A DNA stretch of 64,000 nucleotides. Origin: Saprospiraceae bacterium. Lineage in GTDB: Bacteria > Bacteroidota > Bacteroidia > Chitinophagales > Saprospiraceae. The stretch is taken from positions 930,001 through 994,000 of the forward strand of contig JAWKLJ010000001.1 of assembly GCA_041392805.1 (NCBI GenBank), given 5' to 3'. Position 1 is the first letter of the stretch, and each line of letters begins with the position of its first letter. Positions 57,124 through 64,000 of the stretch are shown one piece after another. The notes beneath the pieces were generated by a model, which was not told the origin of the DNA, ran no database searches, and was given only the letters and a program-made list of their open reading frames with translations. Both the position numbers and the translations under genes were made by a program.

Positions 57124-57696
57124 CTAGCGCGACAAATCAAGCCATTCCGGCAATTCATCGACTCCTTGTTTTTTGTACCGCTGGAGTACACTTTCCATGA
57201 CGGTGGGGGAATATTCGAACCAATCTACCTGACGTTTGATTTTGTAGTTTTGATCAAAATAGAGCCAGATGGTAAACTCCATTCCCCAATCGACATCGAT
57301 TAATTCTCCATAATAATAGAAAGGATTTAAATGCCCTCGAACCACTGCGGTGCTGTCCTCGACGACTAAGCTTTCGATGGCGAGGTGTTCTTGTTCGGGA
57401 CTCAACTTGTGAAAACCGGTATCAGGCCAGTTATAAAAGCGTTCAAATTGCCAAAGGCTGTCCAATTTGATATGCAGCATGATATCGTGAAATTGGAGGT
57501 CTTCACGATAGAATGATAATAATTTGGGCCAATCTTTTCTTTCCGAAAAGGTGTTGAAATAAGCTTGGGCCGTTGTTCTAACTTGCTGTTCATAGGTATC
57601 CTCTCTTGCTGGAGAAAAAACGCTAGACCATTGATAGCCAAATAAACATAACCCAAAGAAAGCGGAAAGGATAAGTGAAAAGTGCTTGTTATTCAT
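57124..57696 (-). CDS. NTF2-like (SnoaL-type) protein with signal anchor
   Basis: The 190-residue protein begins with a hydrophobic stretch (LILSAFFGLCLFGYQWSSVF) and has a cone-shaped NTF2-like domain: EDTYEQQVRTTAQAYFNTFSERKDWPKLLSFYREDLQFHDI (helix-strand start), IESLVVEDSTAVVRGHLNPFYYYGELIDVDWGMEFTIWLYFDQNYKIKRQVDWFEY (closing strands). Members act as isomerases, dehydratases or ligand binders; no catalytic set stands out here. It is a single gene between the TonB receptor promoter and the dihydrofolate-reductase-like gene. Confidence 0.7.
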   Translation of the reverse strand: MNNKHFSLILSAFFGLCLFGYQWSSVFSPAREDTYEQQVRTTAQAYFNTFSERKDWPKLLSFYREDLQFHDIMLHIKLDSLWQFERFYNWPDTGFHKLSPEQEHLAIESLVVEDSTAVVRGHLNPFYYYGELIDVDWGMEFTIWLYFDQNYKIKRQVDWFEYSPTVMESVLQRYKKQGVDELPEWLDLSR

Positions 57697-57740
57697 AAGC
57701 TTATTTTTGCCTGGCTATTTTTGAGTGCTTGAGACAAGTG

Positions 57741-57769
57741 CAATCAAAAGATAACGCTACCTTTGATTG
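57741..57769. promoter_or_regulatory. CAATCAAA...TTTGATTG inverted repeat upstream of the NTF2-like gene
   Basis: CAATCAAA (57741-57748) and TTTGATTG (57762-57769) form an 8-bp inverted repeat with a 13-bp spacer, 45-73 bp before the start at 57696. It could be an operator; no further support is visible. Confidence 0.25.
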
Positions 57770-57802
57770 TTGTCGCATGTCCAAAAAAAATATGGGAGAA
57801 AA

Positions 57803-58312
57803 CTATTCTATCTGATACAACAATTGCACCATACCTGAATCATACGTCTTGGAATCAACCAATTTGAGCGGGGTTCGGTCTGCTATGCCTTCAAATAAAG
57901 GCATGCCTGTTCCTAATAACAGTGGATGTACAGCCAAGAAGAGTTCATTAATTAATCCTGCTTCAAGAAAGCTGCTCGCCAGGGAGGTTCCACCAAATAG
58001 CCAAATTTTTTTCCCTTCCTGTGCCCTAATTTTTTCTACTTCCGCTTTCAGGTCTCCATTCAGGAGCTGATAACCTTCGGCCACTTCAGTAAGCGTTTGA
58101 GAGAAGACATATCTCGTTTGGTCTTTGAAGAGGTCCTCTTCCATGGTGAGCATGAGTTCGTAAGATTTCCGGCCGTAAAAAATGGTGTCAATACTATTCA
58201 TAAAATCGGGCATCCCATAATCCTGGTCGGTAAAACACCAGTCGAATTCGCCGTTTGGTCCGGCGATGAAGCCATCGAGACTGATGGCAACATTTAAAAT
58301 GATTGTTCTCAT
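57803..58312 (-). CDS. Dihydrofolate-reductase family protein (RibD C-terminal type)
   Basis: The 169-residue protein has the RibD/DHFR-like fold: TIILNVAISLDGFIAGPNGEFDWCFTDQDYG at the N-terminus (substrate side), DTIFYGRKSYELMLTMEE, IWLFGGTSLASSFLEAGLINELFLAVHPLLLGTGMPLFE (NADPH side) and a C-terminal LKLVDSKTYDSGMVQLLYQ. This group contains NADPH-dependent reductases of undefined substrate (YwjB, YyaP-like), unlike true DHFR. It lies nine bases after the LytTR gene on the same strand and may be co-transcribed with the two-component system. Confidence 0.88.
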   Translation of the reverse strand: MRTIILNVAISLDGFIAGPNGEFDWCFTDQDYGMPDFMNSIDTIFYGRKSYELMLTMEEDLFKDQTRYVFSQTLTEVAEGYQLLNGDLKAEVEKIRAQEGKKIWLFGGTSLASSFLEAGLINELFLAVHPLLLGTGMPLFEGIADRTPLKLVDSKTYDSGMVQLLYQIE

Positions 58313-58321
58313 ATTAGGTTG

Positions 58322-59053
58322 TTATAAACCGTGCATGGCTTGTATTAAGGATTCCCGCTGGGTTTTAGAAACGGGAATTTTTTTGTTTCCAATGGTCACC
58401 TGATGGGGTTCAAAAACATCAATATGGCGCAAGGCAATGACAAAGGATTTGTGCACGCGCAAGAAATGATTTTCTGGTAATAACTCCATCAATTGCTGCA
58501 TATTTAAACGGGAGATAAGTCTGCTATTCAAGGTATGAAAAAAGACATAATTGCCCTCTTTTTCTATGTAAAGAATTTCCGCGATGTTTAGTTTACATAA
58601 CTTGGTTCCACTTTTCACATAAATGGTTTGGATGTTTTCTATGGCTTGGAAAGACGGCGATGGAGGAGGGAGGGACTTGTCTTTTTTCCATTGGTGTTGC
58701 TCTTGTGCTTTTAGGGAAGCATCCAGAAATCGGGCAAATGGGATGGGTTTTAATAAATAGTCAATAGCTTTTAAATTATAACTTTCAACAGCGTATTCGG
58801 CATAAGCAGTGGTGAAAATGATCATGGGTTGGTCGCCGACCAAAGAGCGGAAAGCCAGGCCGGAAAGGTTTGGCATATTGATATCGAGGAATACGAGGTC
58901 AACCTGGTTGGTTCGGAGCCAGGAGATGGCTTCCAGTGGATCCCTGAAGGTTTGTTTTAATTGCAGGAAAGAAATTTTGGCACAGTGAATCGAAATGATT
59001 TCCAGGGCTTTGGGTTCATCATCAACAGCAATGGCAGTAAGTGGTGGTGTCAT
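58322..59053 (-). CDS. LytTR-type response regulator
   Basis: The 243-residue regulator has a receiver domain (TAIAVDDEPKALEIISIHCAK acidic pocket; LVFLDINMPNLSG, phospho-Asp at about 54; IIFTTAYAEYAVESYNLKAIDYLLKPI) and a LytTR DNA-binding domain (IYVKSGTKLCKLNIAEILYIEKEGNYVFFHT, FLRVHKSFVIALRHIDVFEPHQVTIGNKKIPVSKTQR). LytTR proteins bind DNA through beta strands. It starts inside the end of the histidine kinase gene (ATGA overlap), so the pair is translationally coupled. Confidence 0.92.
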   Translation of the reverse strand: MTPPLTAIAVDDEPKALEIISIHCAKISFLQLKQTFRDPLEAISWLRTNQVDLVFLDINMPNLSGLAFRSLVGDQPMIIFTTAYAEYAVESYNLKAIDYLLKPIPFARFLDASLKAQEQHQWKKDKSLPPPSPSFQAIENIQTIYVKSGTKLCKLNIAEILYIEKEGNYVFFHTLNSRLISRLNMQQLMELLPENHFLRVHKSFVIALRHIDVFEPHQVTIGNKKIPVSKTQRESLIQAMHGL

Positions 59054-60120
59054 GGTTTTAAATGTATATGAAGGTGAACACTAAAACTATCCGCATTTGC
59101 CTGGATATCTAGTTGATACTGATTTGGATAGATAAGCGCTAATCTTTTTTTTACGTTTTCCAATCCGATTCCAGCGGGGTGTTCCAAATCGTTTTTTTGG
59201 TGCTGGAAATTGGAATTGACAACTGTGAAGGTAAAAACATTGCCTTGCAGACTTCCGTTAATTTTAATAAATGCTTCGTGATGGAGTTTGATGCCATGTT
59301 TAAAGGCATTTTCGACAAAAGGGATCAGTATAAGCGGGGCAATTTTTTGTTTATGCAGCTCTCCCGTAATATTTAGCGCAATTAAAACCTGGTCCTCTTC
59401 GGATAGCCGCAATTGCTGTATTTCAATGACACTTCGGATATACGCTATTTCTTTTTCGAGTAAAACCTGGTCTGCCTTAGCATCATAAAGCATGTACCGC
59501 ATGAGGTTGGACAATTCCGCAATGCCGGTGGAAAGTTCGGCTTGTTGGTTTCTTTCTGCTATCGCAAAAAGGTTGTTGAGGGTATTAAAAAGGAAATGAG
59601 GATTAATTTGAGCTTTGAGGAAATTGAGTTCAGCAGATAGCATTTCCTGCCGCAATTGTTGTTTTTGCTGCTCTCCTTTTATATAGTTTTTTCCTAAAGC
59701 ATAGGCCGTGGACAGTCCTCCGAATAAGATGATTAGCAGGCCATTGAGTGGAGGGGCGATAAAAGAGAGATAGAAATCATCGGGTGCTGTGGAGGGGCGA
59801 AACAGCAAATTTAGGCCAGCTTCGATCCCCATGGATACCCCCGCCCAGAGCAAGACTTTGGGTAAAAAAAGGAGCCATTTTTTTCGCCGCATAAACCCTG
59901 GAATTAAAACAAAGGCATTCACATACACAAAAATAGCTTTGCCAATAAGGGTAAAAAAGATCGGCCAAATTAGCGAGTATTCTTTTTGAATAATTGTTGC
60001 ATTTTCACCGTTCACTAGACTTTCCTGAATATTAATGACAGCAAAACCCTCATTGAGTATCCAAAAACTCAAACCCCAAAATAGCAGATGAATAAGGATC
60101 TCCCACCGATTGATTTTCAT
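59050..60120 (-). CDS. LytS/YehU-type sensor histidine kinase
   Basis: The 356-residue kinase has four hydrophobic segments in the first ~150 residues (for example ILIHLLFWGLSFWILN, AFVLIPGF, VLLWAGVSMGIEAGLNLLF and PPLNGLLIILFGGLSTAYAL), then the His_kinase domain with the phospho-acceptor H-box QINPHFLFNTLNNLFAIAERN, LEKEIAYIRSVIEIQQLRLSE, the N box PFVENAFKHGIK and the G box AGIGLENVKKRLALIY. The sensor part has no known ligand domain, so the signal is unclear. The gene precedes the LytTR regulator and is divergent from the second serine hydrolase. Confidence 0.92.
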   Translation of the reverse strand: MKINRWEILIHLLFWGLSFWILNEGFAVINIQESLVNGENATIIQKEYSLIWPIFFTLIGKAIFVYVNAFVLIPGFMRRKKWLLFLPKVLLWAGVSMGIEAGLNLLFRPSTAPDDFYLSFIAPPLNGLLIILFGGLSTAYALGKNYIKGEQQKQQLRQEMLSAELNFLKAQINPHFLFNTLNNLFAIAERNQQAELSTGIAELSNLMRYMLYDAKADQVLLEKEIAYIRSVIEIQQLRLSEEDQVLIALNITGELHKQKIAPLILIPFVENAFKHGIKLHHEAFIKINGSLQGNVFTFTVVNSNFQHQKNDLEHPAGIGLENVKKRLALIYPNQYQLDIQANADSFSVHLHIHLKP

Positions 60121-60339
60121 TGACTAATAATAAGTTTTTCTCCTGAGAGATTATAGTTCCTGATGGCAATACGCCTGAATTTGTGATGAAAGCGCGGAAT
60201 AGTGGGAAGAATTGCTAATCCCATTTCCTGCTCTTTTGCTAACATCAACAGGGCGTTTGGTCACATCGATTTGTTTGCTAAGAATAGGGCTGTTATTTTT
60301 AAAGTTGTCTATACGTTCGTTATAAAATAAAATATAAAT

Positions 60340-61800
60340 ATGAAGTTGTACCTACCCATTATTGTCAGTTGCTTACTGGTCTTAAATTTAATGAATTGCC
60401 AAAGTACGCCAAAGCTGGGAGCTGACGCTATATCGCAATGGCAGGAAAGTCCAGCCGGGAAAAAAATGAATGAATATTTAGCTGCACAAGTGGAGAAAGG
60501 TTATTCCGGTGCGGTATTGGTGGTTAAAAATGGAGAGATCCTCCATCATGCAGGATATGGATTGGCAGATAGGGAGAAAGCGATACCGAATTCGATTCAA
60601 ACGGTGTTTGACATTGGTTCGATCATGAAAGATTTCACGGATGTAGCCATCTTGCAATTGGAGGCGGCGGGAAAGCTATCAACGGATGATCCTCTTTCGC
60701 GATTTTTTGAACAAATCCCTGCTGACAAGGCGGCGATCACCATTCACCAATTGCTGCGTCACCAGTCAGGGCTTGGCGAATACCATGACACGGAGGGCGA
60801 TTTTGAGCGGATGACGTATGAGGAAGCGATGAAAAGGATTTTTGCACAAAAGCTTCGTTTCCAACCAGGGTCGGATCAGGCCTATTCCAATTCGGGATTT
60901 ACCCTTTTAGCTGCGATTATTGAAAAGGCTTCAGGTGAAGCCTACATGGACTATGTTCGGAAACATATTATAGACCCGATAGGCTTGCAAAGTGCCGCCT
61001 TTTTTGGGGAACGAGAACGCATGACCCTAGACCAGGTAGCGATTGGTTATGATGGTGTCAATGCTGGGCAAAACAACAATCCTTTTCACCGGGATTTACC
61101 CCAGTGGCAAATCATGGGCGCTGGCGGCCTGGTCCTAACCTTATCCGATTTGTATCATTTTGCCCTGGCCATTCGCGAAGGCAAGCTGCTGCCTGAATCG
61201 GGCGTTCAAAAATTTATGGAGGTTTATAATCCTGCCCGTCCAACAGATTGGAATGGCCCCGTTAGAGGCCTGGGTGGTGGAAGCGATGTGGGGTTTACGG
61301 TCATTTGTTTGCAATTTCCGGAAGAAGATGCTTATGTGTTGATGGCATCCAATACGCAAAAGTATGGTGGGTTCAAAATGGCTACCCCCATAGCAAAAAT
61401 CCTTTTTGGACAAGAAGTAGTGGAAGAAAAAGAAGCCCCGCCATTTGTTGCGAAAAATGCAGCAGAATGGGGCTTGCCCGAGACAGTTGCGGGCAAGCAG
61501 GCTGCTTTATATTTAAATGCTATTTGTCAGAATGACCCTGATGCAGCCAGTGCCTTTGTTAAAACCCATTTTCATCCGGATTTATCTAAAGAACACACGG
61601 AAGAGGATCATATCAATTTTATGGGAATGGTTTTTCAAGAGGTAGGTAGTCAGCCCATTGTAAAAGATATTCAAAATGAAAGTGATACAACGATCTCCTT
61701 TTATCTACAGGCTTCGGAAGGTGCTGAATTGCTCAAGGTGCATTTGGGGGTAAAAAAGGATGCTCCACATCAAATTTTTAATATTTTAGTAGGAAATTAA
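60340..61800 (+). CDS. Serine hydrolase of the class C beta-lactamase family (lipoprotein)
   Basis: The 486-residue protein has a lipoprotein signal (lipobox MNC, after SCLLVLNL) and the catalytic motifs SIMK (Ser-x-x-Lys, in FDIGSIMKDFTD, about 93-96) and YSNSGF (about 185-190); the third motif is replaced by the GGGSDVGF loop (about 311-318). A C-terminal ~120-residue domain (PDAASAFVKTHFHPDLSKEH) follows. Family as for the gene at 8437, but sequence identity appears low. It could be an esterase, amidase or peptidase. It lies beside the LytS/LytTR pair, whose intergenic region also gives its promoter. Confidence 0.87.
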   Translation: MKLYLPIIVSCLLVLNLMNCQSTPKLGADAISQWQESPAGKKMNEYLAAQVEKGYSGAVLVVKNGEILHHAGYGLADREKAIPNSIQTVFDIGSIMKDFTDVAILQLEAAGKLSTDDPLSRFFEQIPADKAAITIHQLLRHQSGLGEYHDTEGDFERMTYEEAMKRIFAQKLRFQPGSDQAYSNSGFTLLAAIIEKASGEAYMDYVRKHIIDPIGLQSAAFFGERERMTLDQVAIGYDGVNAGQNNNPFHRDLPQWQIMGAGGLVLTLSDLYHFALAIREGKLLPESGVQKFMEVYNPARPTDWNGPVRGLGGGSDVGFTVICLQFPEEDAYVLMASNTQKYGGFKMATPIAKILFGQEVVEEKEAPPFVAKNAAEWGLPETVAGKQAALYLNAICQNDPDAASAFVKTHFHPDLSKEHTEEDHINFMGMVFQEVGSQPIVKDIQNESDTTISFYLQASEGAELLKVHLGVKKDAPHQIFNILVGN

Positions 61801-61940
61801 AACCAAAGTATATGGCATACCTAAAGGCATGCTATGGGCTTTTTCGTGTCCTTTTTAACCGATATGGAACCCATAAAGGGGGAGTCGGGTGGCTATGCTT
61901 TCTCTACTTAATGTCACATAAAAAACCTAGAATGGCCAAT

Positions 61941-62723
61941 TTATCCCTTGTTTAGCATCACAATAAAATCCGCCATCAAATCTAAGGTCTCCTCCTGTGT
62001 CTGTAAATGAGGCGTATGCCCGCAATTTTCGAGCAAAACAGCTTGGGCCTTGGCACCAATACCCTTTGCAATATCAAACAAGTGCTGCTGGGAAGCGTAT
62101 TGGTCCTCCGCTCCTTGGAGCAACAAGCAAGGGGCTTCTATCCGTGGCAATAGACCTGTGATCTCCCAATCGGCGAAGCTGGGGTCAGTCCACGTTGCTG
62201 CCCAGGCGTAGAAGAGTGCCTCTGTTTTATCACCGTGGTATTTTTGCAGTTTCTCTCGTAAGGAGGTGGTTTTGAATTGTTGCATGGCGGTTTGGATGCC
62301 CGGTCGGCCTGCAGGTTCTACGTAAATGTGGGCGGCCTCGGTGATGACCCCTTTGGTATGAGGAAAATGGGCGGCATAAATCAGGGCAATGGAGCCACCA
62401 TCACTATGCCCAATGAGGATAGGATGTTGGATGTCAAAATAATCAATGACTCCTCTCAAATAACCTAATGCTTCTTCGTGCAGATACAACTTATCCCTTT
62501 TTTTATCCATCGGATCAGAAAGTCCATGCCCTTGGCGATCATAACACAAGCCATTTAGACCAAGTCTTTGACAAAGCCGCTCAGGGAAATCCTTCCATAA
62601 GCTAACAGAGCCAAGGGCTTCGTGCAGAAAGATTAGCGTTGGCGCGAGTGAGTTGTCATTTAGGTGCCATTGTGCTACCCATAAGTTTTTGTCTTGGATA
62701 GGGTAAAGTCCGTTGTTTTTCAT
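61941..62723 (-). CDS. Alpha/beta hydrolase
   Basis: The 260-residue protein has the usual marks: the oxyanion-hole segment HEALGSVSLWKDFPERL (about 37), the nucleophile motif IGHSDGGSIALIYA (Ser about 107), an acidic residue in LLLQGAEDQYASQQHL and a His in NCGHTPHLQTQEE near the end. It resembles broad-specificity esterases and enol-lactonase-type hydrolases. It is a single gene, convergent with the serine hydrolase at 60340. No signal peptide. Confidence 0.87.
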   Translation of the reverse strand: MKNNGLYPIQDKNLWVAQWHLNDNSLAPTLIFLHEALGSVSLWKDFPERLCQRLGLNGLCYDRQGHGLSDPMDKKRDKLYLHEEALGYLRGVIDYFDIQHPILIGHSDGGSIALIYAAHFPHTKGVITEAAHIYVEPAGRPGIQTAMQQFKTTSLREKLQKYHGDKTEALFYAWAATWTDPSFADWEITGLLPRIEAPCLLLQGAEDQYASQQHLFDIAKGIGAKAQAVLLENCGHTPHLQTQEETLDLMADFIVMLNKG

Positions 62724-63538
62724 AATCGGTATTGTATGTCCAATGTGTTGATCTCCGCTGCTATAGCTGTTCGGATAAACCCGAACACCCAGCTACCCTT
62801 TGGTTGGAATCAAAATATTAATCAAAATCAAAATGGCAATGGCAATTTCAATGTCGTCTGTGTCGCTGTGCCGCTGGTTCGTGAGCTCCAGCTGTGAACC
62901 TGCCATGCCCCTAGCTCTCCTATTGCTCGGTTTTCAATGGCAATGACAATTTCAATGACAATTTCAATGTCTCCTGTGTCGCTGTGTCGCGGGTTCGCGA
63001 GCTCCAGCTGTGAACCTGCCATGCCCCTAGCTCTCCTATTGCTCGGTTTTCAATGGCAATGACAATTTCAATGACAATATTAATGCCTCCTGTGCCGCTG
63101 GTTCGCGAGCTCCAGTTGTGAACCTGCCATGCCCTTAGCTCTTCATGACAATGGCAATTTCAAATTCAATGGCAATTTCAATGTCTCCTGTGTCGCTGTG
63201 TCGCGGGTTCGTGAGCTCCAGCTGTGAACCTGCCATGCCCCTAGCTCTCCTCTTGCTCTGTTTTCAATGGCAATGACAATTTCAATGGCAATGCCTCCTA
63301 TGTCGCCATGTCGCATGGTCCAATAGCTCCACGCGCCCCCCCCAAAAAACCTCCATTACCTCTTCCCCTCCACTACCTCCACGTCCCCAAAAAACAAGGA
63401 GCTCTATTCGGGTAAACCCGAACCCCCAGCCATCCAAATCATGCCACTTACCCAAACGCTTATTCATCGGAATCAGCAAAAAATATCAATAAAATACCAC
63501 AGTTATCCCTTTAGAAGTATATTTTGGTCAAAAATCCA
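62724..63538. other. Gene-free region made mostly of repeat modules
   Basis: 62815-63300 is a four-unit array and 63341-63395 carries the CCTCCATTACCTC...CCACGTCC module. 63396-63538 holds the leader of the next gene. No gene is visible. Confidence 0.75.
62815..63300. repeat. ~106-116 bp tandem array, four units
   Basis: GCTGTGAACC (or GTTGTGAACC) recurs at 62891, 63007, 63115 and 63221. Each unit carries ATGGCAATGACAATTTCAATG, a TGTGTCGCTG segment, GCGAGCTCCAG and CCTGCCATGCCCCTAGCTC. The last unit is shorter. Modules are shared with the arrays at 43040 and 45400 (for example the AATTTCAATG segment) but in a different order. Confidence 0.85.
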
Positions 63539-64000
63539 ATGGCAATGAATCTTTTCCGACAAATATGCTGTTTAACCACGCTTATTCCGTTACTGACTTT
63601 TTCAGCTTCAGCCTCCGTTTTAGACATCAAAATAACATCCCGAGAAACCATTTTGAATGGCAAAAATTGGGGCGGGGCAGGCGCTTATGAAGTGCTAAAA
63701 GGTACGATTTATTATGGCTTTGATCCCGCGAAAGCAGCTAATCGGGGAATCGTTGATTTACAATTAGCTCCTAGAAACAGCGAAGGCCTCGTCTTGGCGC
63801 AAGGTACATTGGTGGTGGTGAAACCCATAGATGTGGCTAAAGGCAGTGGCCTGGCCATGGTAGAGGTGAGTAATCGCGGCGGAAAATTTACACCTTCCTA
63901 TTTCAACCAGGCGACTAAATCAACGGAATTATTACCTGATGATCCTGCCTATTGGGGGGATGGGTTATTGATGGAACAGGGGATGACCCTGATCTGGGTG
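63539..64000 (+). CDS. Alpha/beta-hydrolase-domain protein, 5' part (gene continues past window end)
   Basis: 154 residues are visible. A signal peptide (ICCLTTLIPLLTFSASAS) is followed by LDIKITSRETILNGKNWGGAGAYEVLKGTIYYGFDPA and IVDLQLAPRNSEGLVLAQGTLVVVKP, LAMVEVSNRGGKFTPSYFN. These match the N-terminal beta-rich region of large alpha/beta-hydrolase-domain proteins found in many proteobacteria and Bacteroidota; the catalytic part is beyond the window. The start ATG at 63539 has a second in-frame ATG two codons later. Confidence 0.75.
   Translation, partial: MAMNLFRQICCLTTLIPLLTFSASASVLDIKITSRETILNGKNWGGAGAYEVLKGTIYYGFDPAKAANRGIVDLQLAPRNSEGLVLAQGTLVVVKPIDVAKGSGLAMVEVSNRGGKFTPSYFNQATKSTELLPDDPAYWGDGLLMEQGMTLIWV

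Noticed and set aside
57758..57765. TACCTTTG on the plus strand as a promoter.
   Set aside because: It matches TAnnTTTG, but no plus-strand gene lies downstream before 60340, and it falls inside an inverted repeat in the promoter region of the minus-strand gene.

Overview
The window looks like a chromosome segment of a Bacteroidota bacterium, most likely a Saprospiria/Lewinella-type marine or sludge heterotroph. The evidence is a type IX secretion (T9SS) C-terminal sorting domain on a CotH-like giant, Bacteroidota -7 promoter boxes of the form TAnnTTTG, start codons without Shine-Dalgarno sites, a LytS/LytTR pair, a DUF5777 protein next to YceI, a TonB-dependent receptor with a carboxypeptidase-like N-terminal domain, and many lipoproteins. 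Several gene families best known from Planctomycetes/Verrucomicrobia also occur (DUF1501, DUF1549/DUF1553 with a cytochrome domain, HEAT-repeat membrane-bound dehydrogenase). No rRNA, tRNA, phage, insertion sequence or CRISPR array was found.

Layout. 1-904 holds the 5' part of an IlvD/Edd-type sugar-acid dehydratase. 1154-4702 is a secreted CotH/lamin-tail protein. 4819-8435 has an AarF/UbiB-like kinase, a TspO-like membrane protein and an unknown membrane-anchored protein. 8437-16327 (minus) has a serine hydrolase, the DUF1501 + DUF1553 pair and a three-repeat secreted protein. 16592-26548 is a lipid/acyl-CoA region: flavin reductase, FadH, DUF2855 protein, acyl-CoA dehydrogenase, a lipoprotein with a Gly-rich tail, acyl-CoA ligase, an Uma2 remnant and an alpha/beta hydrolase.

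26597-42269 is the metabolic core. Three xylose-isomerase-like TIM-barrel proteins face a GntR-type regulator. The divergent long operon carries a fused rhamnulose-1-phosphate aldolase/lactaldehyde dehydrogenase, a heparinase II/III-like lyase, a 5'-truncated glycosidase remnant, L-rhamnose isomerase, a rhamnulokinase-like FGGY kinase, LutA, LutB, LutC and a GhrA-like reductase. Read together it encodes L-rhamnose to L-rhamnulose to L-rhamnulose-1-P to DHAP + L-lactaldehyde to L-lactate to pyruvate.

42217-51006 holds a cupin protein, a methyltransferase embedded in a ~177-bp tandem-repeat field, a PVC-type dehydrogenase/cytochrome lipoprotein and a sialate O-acetylesterase. 51252-57016 holds a CBS protein, a four-gene cytochrome/OB-fold/YceI/DUF5777 operon, and a convergent TonB receptor whose promoter overlaps a perfect 17-bp palindrome resembling a zinc/metal regulator site. 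57124-64000 holds an NTF2-like protein, a RibD-type reductase, a LytTR/LytS pair, a second serine hydrolase, an alpha/beta hydrolase, another repeat array and the start of a large alpha/beta-hydrolase-domain protein.

The most unusual layer is intergenic: (i) long snap-back elements of about 165-185 nt placed directly after stop codons; (ii) a modular repeat family that expands into tandem arrays; (iii) a MITE-like element with 11-12 bp terminal inverted repeats; (iv) small perfect hairpins; and (v) a tandem duplication that copied the 3' end of a regulator gene. All functional statements come from reading motifs and gene order; no database search was run.
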